NCBI GenBank assembly: GCA_035512695.1
Contig: DATKDL010000155.1
Span: forward strand, 1 to 29,584
Reading direction: 5' to 3'
DNA from: DATDOR01 sp035512695
GTDB taxonomy: Bacteria > Chloroflexota > Anaerolineae > Anaerolineales > JABWBV01
Length of the DNA stretch: 29,584 bases
Translations under genes and position numbers: made by a program
Notes under the pieces: model-generated
Told to the model about the DNA's origin: nothing
Seen by the model: the letters and a program-made list of their open reading frames with translations, nothing else
The model's database searches: none
Shown: positions 14,370 through 20,910 of the stretch, one piece after another
Numbering within the stretch: position 1 is the first letter of the stretch
Layout: every line of letters starts with the position of its first letter

Positions 14370-15254
14370 ATGGAAACGACCTTCCACCCACCCCGCCGCA
14401 GCGGGATGATTTTCATGGCCACCTTGCTGCTCATTTTCCTGGCAGGGAGCATCTGGAGCTTCAACCGGGTTACCGGTGTCCGGACCGAGCCGGGGTTCGG
14501 GACGGATCTACTGCTGTTTGCAGCCTTCTCGCTCCCGCTGCCCCTGATCGGATACCGGCTGTACGCGCTGTCGCGCAGCAGCTACAGCCTCCTGACCGGG
14601 AGCATCCGGCTGGTCTGGGGGCTGCGGTTCGAGGAGATCCCGCTGGAGGAGGTCACCTGGGTCCGGACCGAGCGGGAACTGGGCTACCGGCTGCCGCTGC
14701 CGCTGCTCAGCTGGCCGGGGGCCGTCGTCGGCGTCCGCCGGAGGCCGCGCAAGGGCCGCGTGGAGTTCATGGCCTCCCGCCGGCGGGGGCTGATCCTGAT
14801 CGAGACGAACCGCCGTGCGTTTGCCATCTCCCCGGAGGACCCGGCCCGGTTCCTGCAGGCCCTGCAGCGGGTTTCCGAAGAGGGGAGCCTGGAACCGGTC
14901 CGGGGGGAATCGGTCGATGCTGCGGCGCTGGTCGGGAGCGTCTGGGCGCGCCGGCTGCCGCGCAACCTGATCGCCTCCGGGCTGGTCGCAGCCGTGGGCT
15001 TTGCGGTGTGGGTCTTCTTCGGCGCGGCCCCGCCGCCCGACCTGGCCTATCCGTTGGGGACGACCGGGCGGTCCGTCACCGGCGCACAGCTCCTGGTGCT
15101 GCCGGTGCTGAACGGGATGTTCACCCTGATGGACCTGCTGCTCGGCCTGTTCTTCTACCGCCGCGAGGACACCCGCCCGCTGGCGTATTTGCTGTGGGTT
15201 TGTGCGGTGCTGGTTTCGGGGTTGTTTTTTGTGGCAGTTGGGCTATTAATATGA
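14370..15254 (+). CDS. PH-domain-containing membrane protein
   Basis: The 294-residue product has two N-terminal spans (about 14-31 and 45-65) and then a bacterial pleckstrin-homology-like beta domain (about 66-170: YALSRSSYSLLTGSIRLVWG, EIPLEEVTWVRTE, GLILIETNRRAFAISPEDP). Three further spans follow (about 195-213, 228-255 and 273-293). Bacterial PH modules of this type often occur in membrane proteins of unknown function. The ATG at 14370 is chosen because it follows TATAAT by 12 nt; the open frame continues upstream into the hairpin. The last codons overlap the next gene as ATGA, so it is translationally coupled to the DUF92 gene. Confidence 0.75.
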   Translation: METTFHPPRRSGMIFMATLLLIFLAGSIWSFNRVTGVRTEPGFGTDLLLFAAFSLPLPLIGYRLYALSRSSYSLLTGSIRLVWGLRFEEIPLEEVTWVRTERELGYRLPLPLLSWPGAVVGVRRRPRKGRVEFMASRRRGLILIETNRRAFAISPEDPARFLQALQRVSEEGSLEPVRGESVDAAALVGSVWARRLPRNLIASGLVAAVGFAVWVFFGAAPPPDLAYPLGTTGRSVTGAQLLVLPVLNGMFTLMDLLLGLFFYRREDTRPLAYLLWVCAVLVSGLFFVAVGLLI

Positions 15255-16102
15255 CAGATCGGATTTACCATCCAGGCCACATGTCAATCCAGGTTCCCCT
15301 CCCCCTCTCCCTTTCCCTCGCCCTCCTCACCGCCCTGCTCGCCTGGCGGGCCGGGGCGCTGACGGCGTCCGGAGCGGCCGCGGCGGGCGTCATCGGCGGG
15401 CTGGTGCTCGGGCTGGGTGGGTGGGGCTGGGCCGCGGGTCTGCTGGTCTTCTTCGTCTCGTCGAGCGCCCTGTCCCGGCTGCTCCCCGGGCGGCGAGCGG
15501 CTGCAAAGACGGGGGCGGCGGGCCGGTTCGAGAAAGGGTCGCGCCGGGATTGGGTCCAGGCGGCGGCGAACGGCGGTCTCGGGGCCGCGCTGGCCGTCGT
15601 CCAGGCGCTCGCACCGGAGGCGGCCTGGCCCTGGGTCGCCTTCCTGGGCGCCACGGCCGCCGCCAACGCCGACACCTGGGCAACCGAACTCGGGACCCTC
15701 AGCCTGCGCCCGCCCCGCCGGATCACGGATGGGCGGATCGTCCCAACGGGGACCTCCGGGGCCGTATCCGGGCTGGGCCTGGCGGCCGCCCTGGGCGGGG
15801 CGGCCCTGGTTGGGAGCGTGGCGTTGGTCACCGGCGACGGCGGCTGGGTGTGGGCGGCGGCCGCCGCCGGTGGTACGGCCGCTTCGCTGGTCGATTCCTG
15901 GCTGGGTGCGACCGTCCAGGCCATCTACGTCTGCGAATCGGACGGACAGGAGACCGAGCAGCACCCGCTGCACAACTGCGGCGCCGCGACCCGGCAGGTG
16001 CGGGGTTGGCGTTGGGTGAACAACGATCTGGTAAACTTGGCCGCATCCGCCGCCGGGGCCGCGATTGCGGTTGCTTTTTGGGCGGTGAAGGATCTTTTTT
16101 AA
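15251..16102 (+). CDS. DUF92 family membrane protein (TMEM19/VTE6-like)
   Basis: The 283-residue multi-pass protein shows the DUF92 signatures: an Asn/Asp-rich segment ANADTWATELG near 138-148, the following RITDGRIVPTGTSGAVS, DSWLGATVQAIYVC near 216-229 and a C-terminal NNDLVNLAASAAGA. In plants and cyanobacteria a DUF92 member (VTE6) phosphorylates phytyl phosphate to phytyl diphosphate; a prenyl- or polyprenyl-phosphate kinase role here is inference. ATG 15251 overlaps the previous stop (ATGA). An in-frame ATG at 15281 (MSIQVPLPL) is an alternative start, since the first ten residues are not hydrophobic. The TAA is the first element of the adjacent repeat region. Confidence 0.85.
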   Translation: MTDRIYHPGHMSIQVPLPLSLSLALLTALLAWRAGALTASGAAAAGVIGGLVLGLGGWGWAAGLLVFFVSSSALSRLLPGRRAAAKTGAAGRFEKGSRRDWVQAAANGGLGAALAVVQALAPEAAWPWVAFLGATAAANADTWATELGTLSLRPPRRITDGRIVPTGTSGAVSGLGLAAALGGAALVGSVALVTGDGGWVWAAAAAGGTAASLVDSWLGATVQAIYVCESDGQETEQHPLHNCGAATRQVRGWRWVNNDLVNLAASAAGAAIAVAFWAVKDLF

Positions 16103-16333
16103 CGCAGAAACGCAAAGGCGCAGAGGCACAAAGAAAGATTTTTTACATTAATATAAAAACTGCAATATTTTTTGCATCTTAGCGCCTCCGCATCTCTTCG
16201 CGTCCGCATCTCTGTGCGCCCGCGTCTCTGCGCGCCCGCATCTCTTTGCGCCCGCATCTCTGCGCGCCCGCATCTCTGCGCCCGCGTCTCTTTGCGCCCG
16301 CGTCTCTTTGCGCCCGCGTCTCTGCGTTAAATA
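16099..16333. repeat. Composite inverted/tandem repeat element between DUF92 and DegT genes
   Basis: The interval begins with TTTAACGCAGAAACGC and ends with the reverse complement of TTTAACGCAGAGACGC. The termini therefore form a 16-bp inverted repeat with one mismatch. The left flank contains CGCAAAGGCGCAGAGG-type words, the middle is AT-rich (about 16136-16180), and the right half is a 16-bp tandem array. It contains no gene and resembles the 'GCAGAGGCGCAAAG' intergenic repeats seen in cyanobacteria and Chloroflexota (recalled, not checked). The left terminus includes the DUF92 stop and the right terminus lies 1-2 nt before the DegT start. Confidence 0.75.
16191..16326. repeat. 16-bp tandem repeat, about 8.5 units
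   Basis: Consecutive units of the form CRTCTCTKYGCGCCCG run from 16191. Eight units (one shortened to 14 bp) and a partial ninth are present, varying at two or three positions. There are no spacers, so it is not a CRISPR array. Confidence 0.9.
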
Positions 16334-16334
16334 G

Positions 16335-17552
16335 ATGCGCTATCCTTTCCAGGAGCCCAACTTGAAGAAAAACCCCTCCCTTCCAATCCCCATGTCCTCC
16401 CCCGACCTCACCGACCGCGAGCGGGAGGCCGTCGCGGCCGTGCTGCGCACGCCCAACCTGAGCATGGGGGCGCAGATCGAACGCTTTGAGCGGGCGGTGG
16501 CGGAGTACACCGGGGCGCGGCATGCGATCGGGGTCCATTCCGGAACGGCCGGGCTGCACCTGTGCATCCACGCCGCCGGCGTCCGGGATGGAGACCTGGT
16601 GGTCACGACCCCGTTCTCGTTCGTCGCTTCGACCAACGTGATCCTGTTCGAACGCGGCGTCCCCGTTTTCGTCGACGTCGACCCGGAGACGGGCAACATC
16701 GACCCGGTCCGGCTGGCCGAGACCCTGGACGACCTGGCCGCCGGGGGTGAGGCGGCCCGCGGGCGGCTGCCGCGGCGCGGTGCGGACCGCCCGGGGCCGG
16801 TGCGCGCCGTCCTGCCCGTGGACGTGTTCGGCCAGCCGGCCGACCTGGACCCGATCGTCGCGGCCGCCCGGCGGGCCGAGGCCGCCGTGATCGAGGACTC
16901 GTGCGAGGCGCTCGGCGCCAGGTACAAGGGCCGCCAGGCCGGGACGATCGGCGACACCGGCGTCTTCGCCTTCTACCCCAACAAACAGATCACGACCGGC
17001 GAGGGCGGCATGATCGTCACGGACGACGATGCGGCCGCCGAACGGATGCGCTCCCTCCGCAACCAGGGCCGCGCCCCCGGCGACACCTGGCTGCAGCACA
17101 CCCGCCTGGGCTACAACTACCGTCTCGACGAGATGAGCGCAGCCCTGGGCGCTGTCCAGATGGATCGGCTCGACGAACTGCTCGACAAGCGAGCCCGGGT
17201 CGCCGGCTGGTACCTGGAGCGCCTGGAGGAAATCCCGCGCGTGGCCCCCTACCGGATCGACCCGCACACGACCCGGATGAGCTGGTTCGTCTTCGTGGTG
17301 AAGTTCGACGTGGGGCTCGACCGGGACGCACTCTCAAAGCGGCTGCACGCCGCCGGCGTGCCCAACCGCCCCTACTTCCTCCCGATCCACCTCCAGCCTT
17401 ACATGGCCGAACGCTTCGGCTACCGGGAAGGCGATTTCCCGATCACCGAAGACCTCGGCCGCCGCGGTTTGGCGCTGCCGTTTTCAGGGGTGATGGAGGA
17501 GGGGGAAGTGGATTACGTCTGCCGGGCGCTGGCGGCAGCCACGCAAAAATAA
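16335..17552 (+). CDS. DegT/DnrJ/EryC1/StrS family PLP-dependent aminotransferase
   Basis: These enzymes transfer an amino group to nucleotide-linked keto-sugars or related substrates using pyridoxal phosphate. In 405 residues the family motifs are clear: SMGAQIERFERAVAEYTG near 43-60, VHSGTAGLHL near 67-76, the PLP-ring Asp188 in VIEDSCEALG, and Schiff-base Lys217 in YPNKQITTGEGG. GYNYRLDEMSAALG follows. ATG 16335 keeps the usual N-terminal I-P before SSPDLT; ATG 16392 would remove it. Neither has a Shine-Dalgarno, and 16335 follows the repeat element almost directly. No sugar-nucleotide gene is nearby, so the substrate cannot be assigned. The TAA lies inside the terminator stem. Confidence 0.92.
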   Translation: MRYPFQEPNLKKNPSLPIPMSSPDLTDREREAVAAVLRTPNLSMGAQIERFERAVAEYTGARHAIGVHSGTAGLHLCIHAAGVRDGDLVVTTPFSFVASTNVILFERGVPVFVDVDPETGNIDPVRLAETLDDLAAGGEAARGRLPRRGADRPGPVRAVLPVDVFGQPADLDPIVAAARRAEAAVIEDSCEALGARYKGRQAGTIGDTGVFAFYPNKQITTGEGGMIVTDDDAAAERMRSLRNQGRAPGDTWLQHTRLGYNYRLDEMSAALGAVQMDRLDELLDKRARVAGWYLERLEEIPRVAPYRIDPHTTRMSWFVFVVKFDVGLDRDALSKRLHAAGVPNRPYFLPIHLQPYMAERFGYREGDFPITEDLGRRGLALPFSGVMEEGEVDYVCRALAAATQK

Positions 17553-17596
17553 AGACCGGGGCGTGGCGAAGCCACGCCCCGGTCTTTATTTTTGCG
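17542..17596. terminator. Bidirectional terminator after the DegT gene
   Basis: A perfect 26-bp stem (17542-17567 with 17571-17596), GAA loop, A5/T5 tracts in the stem. It lies between convergent genes and contains the DegT stop codon. Confidence 0.9.
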
Positions 17597-17599
17597 ACC

Positions 17600-18316
17600 T
17601 CAATTATCGGAGCTCACAAAACTGATCAGGATCAGATTCCGATTGCAATCCGCAAACGTAGTGAACAGGATCTGCCCGGAGAGCGGGGCGCCGGATTGAT
17701 CGAGGAGCTGGACGTACATCTCGGAGGAGGACGGGACCGGCTCATCGGCGAGTTTGAACTCATACCCGCTGGGGCCGTAGCCGAATTGGGCAGCCGTGCC
17801 GGTCAGGGTCAGCATGTCGATCGGCCGGCCCGCCAGGGTGCCGAAGAGTTGGACAACCAGCCCCAGGATCGGGGCGCCGCGCTCGTCGATGACCTGGCCC
17901 CCGACGCCCATCCAGTTGCAGCCCAGGTCCTGGTGGACGACGTTCTGGATTGCCAGCGGGTGGTCATCGAAGGGGACGTAAGCAAAATCCGGCGCCGTGG
18001 TCGGCTCGCCCGTCGGCGGGGTGACGATCGAGAAGGGGGTGAAGGTCGGCAGCGGGGTGGCGGTCGGGTTGGGGGTGAAGGTCGGCTGGGCGGTCGCCGT
18101 CGCCTGGGGGGTGAAGGTCGGCACCAACAGGGGCAGCGTCGCCGTGGGGGTGACCGTCACCGTGGCGGTGGGCAGCGGGACGATCGGCTTGAACGGGTTC
18201 ACCGACGTCTGCGGGTTCAAGAAGATCGAAACGAACCAAAGACCGATACAGCCGACCCCGACAAGGACCAGCAAGGTCAGAAAGTTGAACAGGTTGTCCG
18301 GGCCGCCTCTATCCAT
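17600..18316 (-). CDS. Membrane-anchored surface protein with Thr/Pro linker
   Basis: The family is not recognised. The 238-residue product has one membrane span (about 9-33, LFNFLTLLVLVGVGCIGLWF onward). A Thr/Pro-rich low-complexity linker with repeated PT and FTP units follows (about 44-108), the usual spacer of Chloroflexota surface proteins. A C-terminal extracellular domain (about 109-238) contains two cysteines (in DLGCNW and ADCNRN) that could form a disulfide. This domain is beta-rich and looks like a carboxypeptidase-regulatory or Ig-like fold (VGGQVIDERGAPILGLVVQLFG); that fold is an inference. TGGAG lies a few nt before the ATG. It ends at the convergent terminator. Confidence 0.75.
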   Translation of the reverse strand: MDRGGPDNLFNFLTLLVLVGVGCIGLWFVSIFLNPQTSVNPFKPIVPLPTATVTVTPTATLPLLVPTFTPQATATAQPTFTPNPTATPLPTFTPFSIVTPPTGEPTTAPDFAYVPFDDHPLAIQNVVHQDLGCNWMGVGGQVIDERGAPILGLVVQLFGTLAGRPIDMLTLTGTAAQFGYGPSGYEFKLADEPVPSSSEMYVQLLDQSGAPLSGQILFTTFADCNRNLILISFVSSDN

Positions 18317-18385
18317 GCTCCAGTAATAACATAATGGGGGGGTTTCCGCAACAAGGATTTAGGATAGGTTGGGGAGTGAAATGGC

Positions 18386-18429
18386 GAATGGGCGAATGGG
18401 CGAGTCGAAATTCGCCCATTCGCCCATTC
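18386..18429. repeat. GGGCGAAT octamer hairpin at the end of the foldase gene
   Basis: Perfect 18-nt arms (18386-18403, 18412-18429) made of tandem GGGCGAAT octamers with an 8-nt loop. The right arm overlaps the foldase stop codon (18428-18430). The same octamer makes the palindrome at 20851-20910. It may terminate the foldase transcript, but no T-tract is present. Confidence 0.8.
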
Positions 18430-19366
18430 ACTCAATAAAAGAGACAATCTCCCCCTCCACCCTCCGCTGCTCCAGCCAGGCCTCCAGCGCGGCCGTCTGC
18501 AGGGCGCGGCGGGCTTCCGGGTCGAGCGGGCGGTCTTCGGCGTAGTCGGTCACCTCGATGATATGGAAACCGACCGCCGTTTCGATCACCCCGCTGAAAT
18601 CGCCGGGCGAGATGGCGAAAGCCGCTGCCTCGATCTCGGGCTGGAAAAGGAAGCCGCGCGGGAACCAGCCCAGGTCGCCCAGCCCGTCCGGGTCGTAGAC
18701 GGCGATCATGATATCGAAGCTGGTCCCGGTCTGGAGCTGCTGGAGGACCGAGTCGGCCTCCACGCGGGTCGTGACCCGGATTTGGCGCGCCCGGACCTGT
18801 TCGGCCGACCCGGGCACGGTCTCAAAGATCCGATCGCGCATCCAGGCTGCGGCGATGGCGCGGCGGAAGTCTTTTGCAAAGCCTTCGGGGGTATAGAGGT
18901 TGGCCTCCAGCCAGGCGCTGAAGGCGTCTTCCCCGCCGGCATCGGCGACGAGGCCGGCCAGGCGGTCTTCAAAATCGGACTCGCTCAAAGTGAACCCGTT
19001 TTCGGCGGCCGCCCGGGCGAGCAGGATCTGGTCGATAAAGTCGTCGCGCACGCGCACACCGGCCTCCTCGTTGGAGAGCTCCGGGACCCCGAGGTGGAGG
19101 CGCTGGAGGGCCTGGTTGTACTCGTCAAGCGTGACGGGCTCGCCGTTGACGGTGAATGCGAGCGGCACAGCGGTCGGCGTGAAGGTCGGTTCGGCGTCCG
19201 GGGAGGGCGGCTGGAAACTGGTCGCCGTGGGGGCGCGCTCGGGGGGCTGCGAGGGCGTCTCGCCGTCTGGCGCAGTCGTGCCGACCGGGCCCGGTGAGGT
19301 ACACGAACCCAGCAGGAAGGCGAAGACCAGAAGCGGTGCAGTGCGGCGGTGTGCGCGAATTTTCAC
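18428..19366 (-). CDS. Parvulin-type peptidyl-prolyl isomerase lipoprotein
   Basis: The 312-residue product is probably a membrane-tethered extracytoplasmic foldase of the PrsA/SurA type. It has a lipoprotein signal (hydrophobic PLLVFAFLLGS with Cys22) and a Pro/Thr-rich spacer (about 23-68). The N-terminal chaperone-like domain starts at FTVNGEPVTLDEYNQAL (about 71-87). The rotamase core is QVRARQIRV near 195, DGLGDLGWFPRG near 227-238 and a terminal GFHIIEVTDY. The start is GTG at 19366, preceded by TATAAT 8 nt upstream and no Shine-Dalgarno, so the message is probably leaderless. It is divergent from plsC with overlapping promoters. The octamer hairpin overlaps its stop codon. Confidence 0.85.
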   Translation of the reverse strand: MKIRAHRRTAPLLVFAFLLGSCTSPGPVGTTAPDGETPSQPPERAPTATSFQPPSPDAEPTFTPTAVPLAFTVNGEPVTLDEYNQALQRLHLGVPELSNEEAGVRVRDDFIDQILLARAAAENGFTLSESDFEDRLAGLVADAGGEDAFSAWLEANLYTPEGFAKDFRRAIAAAWMRDRIFETVPGSAEQVRARQIRVTTRVEADSVLQQLQTGTSFDIMIAVYDPDGLGDLGWFPRGFLFQPEIEAAAFAISPGDFSGVIETAVGFHIIEVTDYAEDRPLDPEARRALQTAALEAWLEQRRVEGEIVSFIE

Positions 19367-19374
19367 GAGCAGGG

Positions 19375-19380
19375 ATTATA
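19375..19380 (-). promoter_or_regulatory. Candidate -10 of the foldase gene (leaderless)
   Basis: TATAAT on the minus strand ends 8 nt before the GTG start at 19366. TTGTAA (19406-19401) is present further upstream, but with a 20-bp spacer, longer than usual. Confidence 0.5.
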
Positions 19381-19401
19381 CCCCCCCACGCCGGCATTCG
19401 T

Positions 19402-19407
19402 TACAAT
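19402..19407 (+). promoter_or_regulatory. Candidate -10 of plsC (leaderless)
   Basis: TACAAT ends 6 nt before the ATG at 19414, placing the transcription start at the start codon. It is back-to-back with the foldase promoter, so the two would share about 30 bp of DNA. Confidence 0.5.
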
Positions 19408-19413
19408 TGCCAT

Positions 19414-20139
19414 ATGCCATCCGAACCGAGCCGAAAACCGAGGCATCGCCCGACCTCCGAATCTTCGGCTCGGTTCTTAATGGATTCGGTCCTTCTGCGC
19501 CGGATCGTCCGCGCGATCATTTTCACCCTGTGCCGGGTCGAGCAGGTCGGGGCGGAGCACATTCCGCCGTCCGGCGGCGTACTGCAGGCGGTCAACCACC
19601 TCAGTTGGATCGACGGTCCTTTGATCTTCGCCGTCTACACCCGCCGGGACGTGACCGCACTGGCGGCCACCAAATACCGGCGCAACGCCCTCTCCCGCTG
19701 GCTGCTCGATTCAGCCCGGGTGATCTGGGTCGACCGGGAGCACCCGGAGCCGCGGGCGCTGAAAGAGGCGGTCCGGTTCATGCGGCAGGGCGGGCTGGTC
19801 GGGATCGCCCCGGAGGGCACCCGCAGCAAGACCGGCGGTTTGATGCCGGCCAAGCCGGGGGTCGCCTTCCTGGCCAAACAGGCCGGCGTCCCGATCCAGG
19901 CCGTCGGCGTGACGGGCACGGAGCGAGTCTTCCGGATGCTGGCGACGTTCCGGCGGCCCAGGATCCGGGTTTCGTTCAGCCCCGTCTTCGAGTTGCCGCG
20001 GGTCGACGGAGACGATCGGGACGAGATCCTCAGGATTTACACGGACGAGATCATGTGCCGGATCGCAGCGCTGCTGCCGCCGGAATATCGCGGCGTCTAC
20101 ACAGACCACCCGCGCCTGCTGCAGCTCCTGAAAAAATAA
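19414..20139 (+). CDS. plsC: 1-acyl-sn-glycerol-3-phosphate acyltransferase (PlsC family)
   Basis: PlsC-family enzymes acylate lysophosphatidic acid to phosphatidic acid at the membrane in phospholipid synthesis. The 241-residue product has the catalytic HX4D motif (His62-Asp67, NHLSWID), IAPEGTRSKTG near 131-141 (glycerol-3-phosphate binding) and PIQAVGVTG after it. ATG 19414 is preferred because of TACAAT 6 nt upstream. An in-frame ATG at 19480 (MDSVLLRRIVRAI) is the more usual family start and lies 3 nt after a 13-bp inverted repeat (19423-19435 with 19464-19476), so it is a real alternative. Neither has a Shine-Dalgarno. The stop lies in a bidirectional terminator. Confidence 0.9.
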   Translation: MPSEPSRKPRHRPTSESSARFLMDSVLLRRIVRAIIFTLCRVEQVGAEHIPPSGGVLQAVNHLSWIDGPLIFAVYTRRDVTALAATKYRRNALSRWLLDSARVIWVDREHPEPRALKEAVRFMRQGGLVGIAPEGTRSKTGGLMPAKPGVAFLAKQAGVPIQAVGVTGTERVFRMLATFRRPRIRVSFSPVFELPRVDGDDRDEILRIYTDEIMCRIAALLPPEYRGVYTDHPRLLQLLKK

Positions 20140-20175
20140 ACCGGCGCCGAGCGATGCTCGGCGCCGGTTTATTTT
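20133..20175. terminator. Bidirectional terminator between plsC and the deoxynucleoside kinase
   Basis: A perfect 20-bp stem (20133-20152 with 20156-20175), GAT loop, with A and T tracts at the ends. It contains the stop codons of both convergent genes. Confidence 0.9.
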
Positions 20176-20831
20176 CTCAATCCATTCACCTCAACCAGGT
20201 CGAAGACCACCTCTTCCTTCCCTGTCAATTTCTCCTGCACCTTGCGGGACACCAGGTCCAGGTGGGCGGGGTGGGCGACGTAGTCCACATCGTCGGCGGG
20301 GACGGTCAGGACGGGGCAGAGGGTGAAGGAGGCGATCCACTCCTCGTAAAGGGCGTTGAGGCGGTCGAGGTAGTCGGGCTCGATCCCGCGCTCGTAGTCG
20401 CGGCCGCGGCGGCGGATGCGGTCGAACAGGGTCTCGGGCGAAGCGCGCAGGTAGACGACGAGGTCCGGCGGGGGCAGGAAGGCAGACAGCGAGCGGTACA
20501 GGGCGGTATAGGTCTCGTAGTCGCGGGCGCTCATCTCGCCGCGCAGCCGCAAGTTGCGGGCGAAGACCTCGGCGTCCTCGTAGACGCTGCGGTCCTGGAT
20601 CACGGAGGCAACCTGCCGGCTCAGCTCGTGATGCAGCCGCAGCCGGTTGGCCAGGAAAAAGACCTGGGAATGGAACGACCAGGTCTTCATGTCTTCGTAA
20701 AAATCCGAGAGATAGGGGTTCTCAGCGACCGGTTCGTAGAACGGCTGCCACGCCAGCCGCTCACACAACAGCGCCACCAGGGTCGACTTACCCACGCCGA
20801 TATTCCCGGCGACGACGACGTATTTTTTCAT
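20169..20831 (-). CDS. Deoxynucleoside kinase (dGK/dCK/dAK family)
   Basis: This enzyme phosphorylates deoxynucleosides for dNTP salvage. The 220-residue product has the P-loop GNIGVGKST at 9-17, the substrate Glu in FYEPVAENPYL (31-41), the DRSVYEDAEVFA motif at 80-91 (catalytic Asp-Arg-Ser) and an Arg-rich lid RRRGRDYERG near 138-147. Substrate preference (dA, dG or dC) cannot be decided from these motifs. AGGAGG lies 4-5 nt upstream of the ATG. It is downstream of the ATP-grasp gene on the same strand, separated by a 60-bp octamer palindrome. Its end is within the convergent terminator. Confidence 0.9.
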   Translation of the reverse strand: MKKYVVVAGNIGVGKSTLVALLCERLAWQPFYEPVAENPYLSDFYEDMKTWSFHSQVFFLANRLRLHHELSRQVASVIQDRSVYEDAEVFARNLRLRGEMSARDYETYTALYRSLSAFLPPPDLVVYLRASPETLFDRIRRRGRDYERGIEPDYLDRLNALYEEWIASFTLCPVLTVPADDVDYVAHPAHLDLVSRKVQEKLTGKEEVVFDLVEVNGLRK

Positions 20832-20850
20832 CCTACCTCCTCGGCGAATC

Positions 20851-20910
20851 AGAGAATGGGCGAATGGGCGAATGGGCGAATTCGCCTATTCGCCCATTCG
20901 CCCATTCTCT
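20851..20910. repeat. 60-bp GGGCGAAT octamer palindrome
   Basis: Arms 20851-20880 and 20881-20910 are self-complementary without any loop, with one mismatch in 30. They consist of tandem GGGCGAAT octamers, as at 18386-18429. The right part encodes the last residues (GENGRMGE) and stop of the upstream ATP-grasp gene. The kinase ribosome-binding site lies within 20 bp on the other side. Confidence 0.85.

Noticed and set aside
16191..16326. Possible CRISPR array.
   Set aside because: Units are 16 bp, directly adjacent and without unique spacers, and no cas genes are present.
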